A stretch of DNA of 46,639 nucleotides from Hydrogenophaga sp. (GTDB lineage: Bacteria > Pseudomonadota > Gammaproteobacteria > Burkholderiales > Burkholderiaceae_C), in the NCBI RefSeq assembly GCF_011390835.1, contig NZ_JAABRQ010000027.1, positions 1-46,639 on the forward strand, given 5' to 3'. Below the pieces are notes generated by a model, which had not been told where the DNA came from, did not search any database, and saw nothing but the letters and a program-made list of their open reading frames with translations. Shown here in pieces: positions 25,670 through 32,704 of this stretch. The first letter of the stretch is position 1. Every line of letters begins with the position of its first letter. The position numbers and the translations under genes are program-made.

Positions 25670-25748
25670 TGTTGTTTTTGACAAATAGAGTCGAAAACGG
25701 GTCATTAAAGTCGAAAACTCGTCATTAAAGTCGCAAACGGTTTTGCGG
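25670..25748. mobile_element. Candidate Tn7-like transposon end at attTn7
   Basis: Starts with TGTTG 16 bp after the glmS stop (or TGTTTTTG at +19). It holds two near-identical tandem 20-bp units (25689-25708 and 25709-25728) and a third partial one. The core GTCATTAAAGTCGAAAAC agrees at 14 of 18 positions with a Tn7 right-end TnsB site as I remember it (GACAATAAAGTCTTAAAC). Tandem overlapping sites next to glmS fit a right end. No tns genes are present nearby, so the element is a remnant. Ends of IS21- or Tn552-like elements also carry short repeats and remain an alternative. Confidence 0.5.
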
Positions 25749-26084
25749 CCGGCTGACTAGACGGAACAAGGCTAGTCCGAGAGACAGCTGACGGGAATGG
25801 CTGAAGTGCAGCGTTTGCGGCCGGTGGGTATTGCCAAGCGTACGCACGCTGACTGGCACGAAGCGGCTGTTGGGCACAGCCACCGGCGCTGGCCTGAGTG
25901 CCGGCTTTAGGGGGTACTGCGGTCCTTGAGCTTCCGCTACCCCACTGGCACCGCGCCACCGACCGCTTCCCTATCACCTGGACTGGCGGTTTCGACCCGT
26001 TGCTGACAGTCGTCCCAATTTCGCAAAGCGGCTGTTCAACCCGCGAGACAATAAGAAGCCACAACCGCTAGACATAGGCGTGCT
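25749..26084. other. Non-coding accessory spacer
   Basis: No convincing gene. The stretch lies between the candidate transposon end and the broken IS66 gene. It starts with GCAAACGGTTTTGC-type inverted sequence (from 25733) and then shows no codon structure or recognisable homology on either strand. It is probably decayed mobile DNA. Confidence 0.5.
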
Positions 26085-26700
26085 TGGATCTGGCTCTTTT
26101 TGGCCACATGCAGGTCGAAGAACTTGCGTCTCGCGTGAGCCAGGCAACCCGCTTCTGTGACGCCTTGAGCGAAGCTGGCTTTGCACCCGGCGTAGTCGTC
26201 GCAAATCAGGCTGCCGCGCCAGTCGCCCAGGAAGTCGCGCGCATGTTCTCCGGCGCGGGATTCGCAGAAGTCGTAGACCACGGCGCTCGTGGATTCAAAC
26301 GCTCCCGGGGCATAGGCCCACAGGTAGGCTCGGTGCGTCTTGCCGTTGCCCGGCTTGAGCATGGCCATCGGGGTCTCGTCGCCGTGCAACACACGATGCT
26401 TGAGCAGCTCGGCCCTGATTGCATCGACCAGCGGTTGCAAGCGTGCCCCGCAGGTGCCCACCCATTGCGCCAGGGTGGATCTTGGAATGGCCAGGCCGGC
26501 TCGACCGAAGATGGCCTCCTTGCGATACAGCGGCTGATGATCGGCGTACTTGGCCACCAGCACGTGTGCCCAGCAGGCCGGCCGTCGGGACGCCTTTGTC
26601 TATGACGTGGTCGGTCACCGGTGCCTGTGTGAGGGTCTGGCAGTCCGCGCACTGGCTGCATGCCAGGACCTCGCCAACGGTCCGCGCGAGGCTTAGCAAC
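26085..26700 (-). pseudogene. IS66-family transposase relic, frameshifted and truncated
   Basis: Two overlapping frames together give part of an IS66 TnpC. The first frame reads LTQAPVTDHVIDKGVPTAGLLG (in part). Around 26560-26570 the frame changes and continues as LVAKYADHQPLYRKEAIFGRAGL through IPRSTLAQWVG. Two DDE carboxylates are visible, HGDETP and CDDYAG. Similarity stops after RRKFFDLHVAKKSQ at about 26085, so the end of the catalytic domain with its Glu is missing, as are the N-terminus, tnpA and tnpB. It cannot be functional. Confidence 0.85.
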
Positions 26701-26773
26701 ACCTGTTTCGTGGCAGTTTTGAGGCTCAACTCAGGACGGGGTGGGACGCCAAGCTCGACCTTTGCTTGGTCAA

Positions 26774-27421
26774 TCAGGCATGCGACAACGTCGCAAAGAA
26801 ATGCAGCCCACTGCCTGCCATGACAAACAGATGCCACACCAGATGCGCGAAGCGCAGCCGTGAGCTGAGAAGGAACAGCGCAGCGCCAAGCGTGTAGGCA
26901 ACGCCGCCTGCCAGCAGCAGCGTGACGCCTGTTTTTGAGACCTGTCCAATCCACGGCAGTGCTGCCAGCAGCACCATCCATCCCATGGTGACATACAAAC
27001 CGGTCGACAGCAGCGGTCGCTCAACCCGCTTTGACAGGCTGTACACCACGCCTAGGACGGCCAGGGTCCAGACCAGGGCGAACATCAGCCAGGCATGCAA
27101 GCCCTGCAACGCTGACGCTGCAAACGGCGTGTAGCTGCCAGCGATGAAAAGGTAGATGGCGGCGTGATCGACTCTTTCGAACAACAGCTTGCTGCGCCCC
27201 GGCGGCAGACCATGAAACAGTGTCGATGAGAGGTAGAGCAGCATCATCGTCGCAGCGTAAACGGCGACCGATAGGGTGTGCAGCGCGCCGCTGGATTGCT
27301 GCATGGAGTTGTGCACGAGGATCGGCATTGCCGCGACGGCCAGCAGAAATGCGATGCCGTGACTGACGCTGTTGGCGACTTCCTCGGCGGGACTTTGTTG
27401 GCGGGCTTGTTGAGCGTTCAC
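26774..27421 (-). CDS. trhA: Hemolysin III-family (PAQR/TrhA) membrane protein
   Basis: 215 residues from a GTG start at 27421; the GTGA overlap with the upstream hydrolase stop supports it. Seven transmembrane segments are visible. The PAQR superfamily motifs are STLFHG in the second segment region, RVDHAAIYLFIAGSYTPF in the middle, and WHLFVMAGSGLHFFA at the end; the three histidine sites form the presumed zinc centre shared with ceramidase-like PAQR proteins. TrhA proteins are linked to membrane-lipid homeostasis in other bacteria. It is the last gene of an M14 peptidase - hydrolase - trhA operon. The IS66 relic abuts its 3' end. Confidence 0.9.
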   Translation of the reverse strand: MNAQQARQQSPAEEVANSVSHGIAFLLAVAAMPILVHNSMQQSSGALHTLSVAVYAATMMLLYLSSTLFHGLPPGRSKLLFERVDHAAIYLFIAGSYTPFAASALQGLHAWLMFALVWTLAVLGVVYSLSKRVERPLLSTGLYVTMGWMVLLAALPWIGQVSKTGVTLLLAGGVAYTLGAALFLLSSRLRFAHLVWHLFVMAGSGLHFFATLSHA

Positions 27422-28203
27422 GGGGCTGGTGGTCGGGCTTGCGTGTCGGCTGCCAGAATGCGCGCGCTCCACTCGGCAATCCGTGCAGCGAGCCAAGGTC
27501 CGGCGTCCAGCGGCAGATCGTGACCTGCTAACGGATGGCTGATGTGCGCGACGCTCCAGCGCAGGGCCAGTTCGCTTGAACAGCTGGCGTCGACCAGCGC
27601 ATCGCGCGAGCTGCTGACCACCAGCAAGGGTAGCGACGGCCGCGGCCCCGGGTGGCGGTAGCGCACCGCCGCCAGCAGCTGACGCAAGGCGTTCGCTGCG
27701 GACACCGGCCGCAGCTGGCGGATCGCAGTCCAGGACTCGATGACAGCTGCATGCTGCTGTGGGAAATTGCTGGTCAGGTGCAGCACAGTCTGCTCGGCAG
27801 CCCGTGCGTCCCCAGGGGCCAGTAGCCGGAGCAAGGTCGGTAGCCGGGATGGCCGCAGCCGGCGGCGCGCCGGGCTGAACGGTCGCATGCTGGTGTTGAC
27901 CAGAACGCATGCTGACAGCTCGCCAGGCCAGGCCGATGCCCAGGCGGCAGCGACCATGCCGCCAAGCGAAAGCCCGAGCAGTGCGTATGGCGGCATCAGC
28001 GCTTTTCCATGCAACTGACGGCGACAAGATTCGACCATCGCCTCGACCCGCGGGGGACAGGGCTCGCGCCACAAGCTGCCCGCACCAGGCAGGTCGATGG
28101 CGACTGTGTGTGAGCCTGGTATGGCCTGCGCCAGCAGCGCCGGGAATTCGCCCCAATGCGCTGCTTCACGCGTCAGACCGCGCAACAGAACCCAGGTTGT
28201 CAT
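27418..28203 (-). CDS. Alpha/beta-hydrolase-fold protein
   Basis: 261 residues. The nucleophile elbow is GLSLGG with Ser79; an acid is in SSSRDALVDAS and the histidine in PLAGHDLPLD, completing a catalytic triad. An 'HWGEFPALLAQ' segment near the N-terminus and AIDLPGAG supply the oxyanion loop region. Substrate unknown; lipase or esterase activity is likely. It overlaps the M14 gene upstream (ATGA) and trhA downstream (GTGA), so three proteins are made in step. The start at 28203 comes from the upstream overlap. Confidence 0.88.
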   Translation of the reverse strand: MTTWVLLRGLTREAAHWGEFPALLAQAIPGSHTVAIDLPGAGSLWREPCPPRVEAMVESCRRQLHGKALMPPYALLGLSLGGMVAAAWASAWPGELSACVLVNTSMRPFSPARRRLRPSRLPTLLRLLAPGDARAAEQTVLHLTSNFPQQHAAVIESWTAIRQLRPVSAANALRQLLAAVRYRHPGPRPSLPLLVVSSSRDALVDASCSSELALRWSVAHISHPLAGHDLPLDAGPWLAARIAEWSARILAADTQARPPAP

Positions 28204-29246
28204 CGGCTTGCCTGCGGTGAGTACCAGTGGGCAAGGGCGCATGCGCGCTGCTCGTCACGTGAGATACCGCCAGGCAGCCAGCGTCGGTAGCTGTACGCTG
28301 CGCGCATCGCGAAGTCCAGAAGAGCGACGTGGCGGCGCAGCACACGTTGCTGGCGGTGGCCGATCAACGGGTTAAAGATGCCGAGCCGCGAGAAGAGCTG
28401 GCGCGGATTCTTCTTGACCCAAAGCCAGGATCCCATCTCCAGCGTCAGCGGCAGGAATGTGCGCTGCGGCTGCGCTGCCGCGCGAAGGTAGAGGTGATCC
28501 CAAAGGTCGCCATGGGCAAGGTATTGTCGACTCTGCGGTTCGAACAGGTAGCGGTGGTGCAGAAGGCTGTCGTCCAGCAAGCGGCTCAGCGCATGCAGTT
28601 CGGGCAGGTGTTCGATTGGGCTCGTCGTGTGTGCATGCGGGAACCACAAGCGATCGGCAAGGCCGAAGCCCGAATGGCAGTCAATACTCACTGAGAAATC
28701 GCGCACCAGCAACTCGGCGGCGACGAAGTCGCACAGCGCCTGGGCTTCTGACTGCATGGGATTTCCGACCCCCCCCCGGTACCAGGGCAGGCCCGCGCTC
28801 ATCCGCTGCCCACCGAGCAGGAATGCAGCACCTTCTGTGCACTCAACAGGCGCGTTGCGCATCAGATCGACACCCTGAGGATTGGCACGCGTGCCGCGCC
28901 AAAGGCCGCCGGGGTTGACGAGCGGAACCAGCACGACGCGAAGGCCTTCGAGCATCTGGTGCAAGCTGGTGTCCCAGCGCAGACGGCGCACCAAGCTGCG
29001 CAGGCAGGCCAGCACGACCTCGGCGCCGATGCGCTCGAGACCGTGAACGCCCCCGAAGAAGCCGACAGCAGGCAGCGAGGGGTCAGGATTTCCAAGCGTG
29101 ATCGCATGGACGTCGAAGCTGCGTTCACCAGTGGTCACCTGGCACAGCGTGCGGCAGCACAGGTACTTGCCGCCTTCGTCGACGAGTTGCAGCAGTTCGT
29201 CGAGCTCGGGCAGGCCAGCCGACCCAGGGCCTGGGTCATCGTTCAT
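28200..29246 (-). CDS. M14-family zinc carboxypeptidase/deacylase
   Basis: 348 residues. All M14 zinc-site elements are present: H-x-x-E in GGVHGLERIG (His68, Glu71), the NPGGLWRGTRANPQGVD substrate loop with its Asn-Arg, the third zinc ligand in DCHSGFG (His191), and the catalytic glutamate in LTLEMGSW (Glu270). Members remove C-terminal residues or, in the succinylglutamate desuccinylase/aspartoacylase branch, cleave N-acyl bonds. No signal peptide is visible, so it probably acts in the cytoplasm. It is first in the operon with a hydrolase and trhA. Confidence 0.9.
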   Translation of the reverse strand: MNDDPGPGSAGLPELDELLQLVDEGGKYLCCRTLCQVTTGERSFDVHAITLGNPDPSLPAVGFFGGVHGLERIGAEVVLACLRSLVRRLRWDTSLHQMLEGLRVVLVPLVNPGGLWRGTRANPQGVDLMRNAPVECTEGAAFLLGGQRMSAGLPWYRGGVGNPMQSEAQALCDFVAAELLVRDFSVSIDCHSGFGLADRLWFPHAHTTSPIEHLPELHALSRLLDDSLLHHRYLFEPQSRQYLAHGDLWDHLYLRAAAQPQRTFLPLTLEMGSWLWVKKNPRQLFSRLGIFNPLIGHRQQRVLRRHVALLDFAMRAAYSYRRWLPGGISRDEQRACALAHWYSPQASR

Positions 29247-29337
29247 CGCTTGCGGCGCAGCCGCGATCTGCCATCAACACGTCATATCTCCATCGCAAAC
29301 TTCCGGCAGTCGACAACGGTCACCATTGGGAGCGATC

Positions 29338-29481
29338 ATGACGTCTAAGCCAATCACCTTGACTGCCTTGCTCTTCATCGCAGCTGCAGCAGCGTATGGC
29401 GTGATCGAATGGATGGCACTTTCACGGTCACGCGCGCTGGATCGTCTGGCGGCTTGGCGGCGCACGATCAGCCGCCCATGA
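29338..29481 (+). CDS. Small predicted membrane protein (47 residues)
   Basis: A short frame with one clear hydrophobic segment (LTALLFIAAAAAYGVIEWMAL) and a basic C-terminus. A GGGAG sequence lies 5 bases before the ATG. It is divergent from the M14 gene and its 3' end overlaps the convergent olsB gene by 14 bp. The ribosome binding site and membrane profile support it, but without homologues in hand the call is tentative. Confidence 0.45.
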   Translation: MTSKPITLTALLFIAAAAAYGVIEWMALSRSRALDRLAAWRRTISRP

Positions 29482-30295
29482 AGCGCCTGCGATAGGCAGC
29501 AGGCAGATCGCTCAGATCCATCATCATCGGCAGGTCGGCGACTCCGAAATCGGGGTCCCAGGCCGGCGCGCCGAGAACCTTCGCACCGCACTTGAGATAG
29601 CCCTTGATCAGCGGCGGCGGCTCAATATCGAGCCCGCCGTCCAGGTCATCGACCGGCAGGGCCAGCCGTGGCTGTACCGTGCGCTCAGGTACGGCCAGGT
29701 GCTTCTGGCGCAACTGGTTCCAAAGACTTGCAGCGAAATGGCCGCCGTCAAGCATCGGCACACTGGCGCAGCCGATCATCAGGTCGAGTCGACTGCGCTG
29801 CATGAACTCAGCCAGTGAAGCCCACAGCAGCAGAATCACGCCACCCTGTCGCCAGGCAGGCGCGGTGCATGATCGACCGAGTTCGGCCATCCGTGGGCGC
29901 AGAGAATCAAGGCGCTGAAGATCGAACTCAGACTCGCTGTAGAGACCGCCAGTCAGACGCGAAGCGGCCGGCGTCAGCACCCTGTAGGTGCCGACCACCT
30001 GAGAGGCAGCGTCCGCAGTTCCTACCGTGCGAACGATCAGATGTTCACATGCGGCGTCGAAGCGGTCGACATCGAGACCTGCGGGCGTCCCCTCCGGTGG
30101 CGACAGGCGCGCGCCCATCTCCTGGGCAAACACCTGGAAGCGCAGTCGCTGTGCCTGCGCCACCTCGTCGGCATGCCGGGCCCAAACGACGTCGAGCGCA
30201 GTAGGCCGTGCCACCGGCGCAGGAGCCCCCGCAGGTGCTGCGAAATGTCCGTTTCTTTCGGCAGTGGGCGTGGCGAAAAGATTGTTTCGGTCCAT
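29468..30295 (-). CDS. olsB: OlsB-like L-ornithine N(alpha)-acyltransferase
   Basis: 275 residues of the hemolysin-like GNAT family. OlsB transfers a 3-hydroxyacyl chain from acyl carrier protein to ornithine, making lyso-ornithine lipid. The family pattern is visible as AQRLRFQVFAQEMGARL, DAACEHLIVR, VVGTYRVL, then ELGRSCTAPAWRQGGVILLLW and a C-terminal PPLIKGYLKCGAKVLGAPAWDPDFG. The olsA partner is not in the window. Two perfect palindromes sit upstream of its start. The call to OlsB rather than another acyltransferase of this family is by pattern, not search. Confidence 0.8.
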   Translation of the reverse strand: MDRNNLFATPTAERNGHFAAPAGAPAPVARPTALDVVWARHADEVAQAQRLRFQVFAQEMGARLSPPEGTPAGLDVDRFDAACEHLIVRTVGTADAASQVVGTYRVLTPAASRLTGGLYSESEFDLQRLDSLRPRMAELGRSCTAPAWRQGGVILLLWASLAEFMQRSRLDLMIGCASVPMLDGGHFAASLWNQLRQKHLAVPERTVQPRLALPVDDLDGGLDIEPPPLIKGYLKCGAKVLGAPAWDPDFGVADLPMMMDLSDLPAAYRRRFMGG

Positions 30296-30310
30296 GCCCG
30301 GATGCTGTTC

Positions 30311-30324
30311 CTGTCAATTGACAG
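30311..30324. promoter_or_regulatory. Perfect 14-bp palindrome 15 bp before the olsB start
   Basis: CTGTCAATTGACAG, a fully symmetrical sequence immediately upstream of the olsB start codon on the minus strand. It overlaps where a promoter or leader would be, so it is a good operator candidate. Its CTG...CAG outline recalls LuxR-type boxes but the spacing is two bases short. Confidence 0.5.
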
Positions 30325-30357
30325 CGTCGTGACGGCATCGCGGCAGTGTTGTGACAT

Positions 30358-30373
30358 CGCGTACTGGTACGCG
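30358..30373. repeat. Second inverted repeat upstream of olsB
   Basis: CGCGTAC - TG - GTACGCG, perfect 7-bp arms with a 2-base centre, 62 bp upstream of the olsB start codon. It could be a second operator. Confidence 0.4.
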
Positions 30374-30493
30374 GATGGCGGCAGTGCCATTTCAGTCGCG
30401 TCTCCTGAATGCAGACCAGACCGCCAGCACCGTGAAGCTGACGACGATGACGACCTATTCGAAGAATGACTATGTGCGTCGGCAGCAATCCAC

Positions 30494-30715
30494 TCAGTTC
30501 AGATCGCTGTGCGCCATCAACCGCAACGTGGCGGACTTACCAACCGCCTGGGCGCGGTTGTTCACATTGAGCTTGCGCATCACCTTTTGCAGGTGGTTCT
30601 TCACCGTGGGCGGGCTTATGCCCAGGATCTGGCCGACCTCCATGCTTGTCTTGCCGTTCTTCACCCAGTGCAGCACCTAGATCTCGCGCTTGGACAGCAG
30701 CATCACCGGCACCAT
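30494..30715 (-). pseudogene. LuxR-type HTH regulator relic (EpsA-like)
   Basis: The C-terminal DNA-binding domain is well preserved: VLHWVKNGKTSMEVGQILG, then ISPPTVKNHLQKVMRKLNV and NNRAQAVGKS. Just before it the frame reads VMLLSKREI followed by an amber TAG (minus strand, 30679-30677), where the family has a glutamate codon. Upstream sequence has no recognisable sensor domain. The pattern resembles EpsA-type regulators of exopolysaccharide genes in beta-proteobacteria. Either a pseudogene or, less likely, a short HTH peptide starting at 30676. Confidence 0.75.
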
Positions 30716-31138
30716 GTCTGAACCGCCGGGGCGGTTCACTCGCGGCGCTGGTCAACGCACTGGAGTCCGCCCAGGCGTTTCCGTTGAGTCAGCTGTGCTC
30801 AGAGAGCTATTCCCAATTCGAGTTGACGCTTGAAATACCGGGCGAATGGCGGTTGGACCGCCATTGCAGCAGCAAGGGCCGTCACCTGCAGGACAAGTCG
30901 CTTCAAGCGTCGGAGCTGGCCGGCGGCTGACCGCTGGTTCCCGGCCTGACATGAACACTCGAAATCGGCCAGCGGTGTTCATTTGGAATGTGGTGTCCCG
31001 ATACTTTTTACCCGTCAGGACCAGCGGTATGCGTGGAGCATGCACGGCCAATATGACACCGTGATTACTGCGCCAGTCTACGCGGTGTCGCCGCGGCAAA
31101 GAAATACCAGTGACATGTTCAGCAGGCATTGTTGAGCC
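30716..31138. other. Non-coding or decayed spacer
   Basis: Open frames exist on both strands but none has recognisable motifs, a good ribosome binding site or consistent codon pattern. It lies between the LuxR-type relic and the PAP2 gene and may include the decayed N-terminal half of the regulator. Confidence 0.5.
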
Positions 31139-31696
31139 ATGTCGATCCACACAGAACTCAGCGCCACACCTGCATTTCCATCGGGCCGATCTCGCGATAT
31201 TGCGTGGTTTTGCTGGATGGGTGCTGGCCGAACCGACCGCCCCTTGCGACTAAGCTGTGCAATCGCCATCGCACACTGGAGCTGGCTGCCCCTGGTCGTT
31301 GTGCTCGGATCATCCATATTCTTCAGAGCTGATGCCATCGGCCCCGTTCTGTGTGCGCTGGGGGTGGCGACCCTGATGCAAATACTCGTCAAACGGTGTG
31401 CGAAAGGGCTTTCTTCACGGCGCCCGTTCGCCATCGGTCTTTGTGCAAACCACCTCCATCATTCGGATCGGGGCGGAATGCCCAGCACCCACGCCACCGT
31501 GATGGCGTGTCTGGCCGGAGCACTGTCTCCGTGGATGGTCGTCTGGCCCGAATTCGTCTTGTTGCCCTCCATCGCCGTGATCACTGCATGGGCACGGGTG
31601 CACGCGGGAGCTCATTTCCCCTCGGATGTGTTGGGGGGACTTATTCTCGGGGCATCAGTGGGAAGTGCGGCATCGCAAGCCTTCTCGTGGGGTTGA
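31139..31696 (+). CDS. PAP2-family phosphatase
   Basis: 185 residues with several hydrophobic segments. The three phosphatase motifs are in order: KRCAKGLSSRRPF (motif 1, K-x6-RP type, residues ~85-96), MPSTHAT (motif 2, His118) and ARVHAGAHFPSDVLGG (motif 3, Arg153, His159, Asp163). These enzymes remove phosphate from membrane lipids such as phosphatidic acid, undecaprenyl pyrophosphate or lipid A; the substrate is not evident. The ATG at 31139 has only a weak ribosome binding site. It stands alone in the accessory region. Confidence 0.85.
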   Translation: MSIHTELSATPAFPSGRSRDIAWFCWMGAGRTDRPLRLSCAIAIAHWSWLPLVVVLGSSIFFRADAIGPVLCALGVATLMQILVKRCAKGLSSRRPFAIGLCANHLHHSDRGGMPSTHATVMACLAGALSPWMVVWPEFVLLPSIAVITAWARVHAGAHFPSDVLGGLILGASVGSAASQAFSWG

Positions 31697-32431
31697 TGTC
31701 CATCTCAACTTCGGGTAAATCCATATGCTCGCCGAGCGTGCGTTCGTTGGGGCAGACGCTGAGCTCGGCGGCGGATTGATGACACAACCCTTGGCAAAGC
31801 AGTAGAGTCTGCCGCGCTCCAAAACCTGCCGCTCGTTGCCCAGAACAAGGTTCGCACTAACGACCGCTGAGTGCCAACCACAGGTTGATCACTAAGCGAT
31901 CTTCCCCGACGGCAAACGCTGCGAAGCCGCAACTAGATTCTTGAAGGTCGCTTCGAGGCTGGTTGCGGTACTCCGAATTTGACACCTGCGTCTTGTCGCG
32001 GCACCGAAACCGGTCGTTCAATGGGGTGGATCTCGAACGACCACTTGACCATCTGGACCCGTGCTCGGCATGGGCAGCTCGCGCAAACTTACCGAAGAGC
32101 TTTAGGGGCGGGTCGCAGTCTTCAGGCTGGTTTGATTTGTGTGGTCCGCTGCCTCGGTCAGGAATCGGCTGAGCGCACTTGCTGCACAACTCTTTTCAAG
32201 GGGTTACGAAGCCTCCACCCAGTCCAGCAAAGGTCGCCAGTCCTCTCTTTCGCGAGCAGCGAGAGGCGATGGGACATCGAAGACCGTGGCTCAAGTGGCA
32301 GCCACGTCTGAGTACAGTTGTGTGGGGCGAATCAGCGTCAGGGTCTGAAACCCTTGCCGAGCCAGGAACGCGGGTCAGAATTCGGTCGACGCGGACACGG
32401 CTCAAGATCTACCCCGCGCCGAGATCCACAG
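31697..32431. other. 735-bp spacer without a recognisable gene
   Basis: Short frames on both strands lack motifs. A 7-bp inverted repeat, GGTCGTT (32012-32018) and AACGACC (32036-32042), flanks a 17-base loop, and another AACGACC lies at 31859. No tRNA or terminator was found. It looks like degenerate accessory DNA leading to a broken nitroreductase gene. Confidence 0.5.
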
Positions 32432-32681
32432 GTGAACTTCGAACACGCCGCGCGGCAGGCCTACATTGACCTGGACGCTGCGCTGATCGCCGCCGCATTC
32501 GAAGAAGTCGACGCCACTCCGATGGAGGGTTTCGACCCGGCCAAGCTCGACGAGATCCTGAGGATGCGCGAGCGCGGCCTTCGCACTGTGGCCATCGTGC
32601 CGCTGGGTTACCGCGCCGACGCTGGTGAACCTGAAGAAGGTGCGCCGCCCGCGCGAGCAGTTCGTCACCGAGGTTCAGTGA
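32432..32681 (+). pseudogene. Nitroreductase-family gene, 3' fragment with frameshift
   Basis: The frame from about 32432 reads ARQAYIDLDAALIAAAFEEV, DATPMEGFDPAKLDEIL and GLRTVAIVPLGYRAD, the C-terminal half of NfsB/YdgI-type NAD(P)H nitroreductases. Near 32620 similarity jumps to another frame as LVNLKKVRRPREQFVTEVQ and then stops at 32681. The N-terminal half with the FMN-binding arginines is absent. Inactive remnant. Confidence 0.8.
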
Positions 32682-32704
32682 GCTGAACCGTCTGCGCCGT
32701 TTGG

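Noticed and set aside
25689..25745. CRISPR array
   Set aside because: Only two full 20-bp units with no spacers; tandem layout fits protein-binding repeats.
25980..26010. Possible left end with GGTTTCGACCCG
   Set aside because: Similarity to the inverted repeat unit is limited to a few bases and there is no tandem array or ACA terminus.
29300..29330. Further transposon-end repeat (AGTCGACAACGG, resembles the 25689 repeats)
   Set aside because: Only about 10 bases match, in a single copy and in the wrong orientation for the opposite end.
30311..30324. Lux box for quorum sensing before olsB
   Set aside because: CTG and CAG are 8 bases apart instead of the usual 10, and there is no luxI-type gene in the window; kept only as a palindrome.
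31857..32189. Minus-strand 110-residue frame in the 31.7-32.4 kb gap
   Set aside because: No motif, no ribosome binding site and no sign of codon selection.
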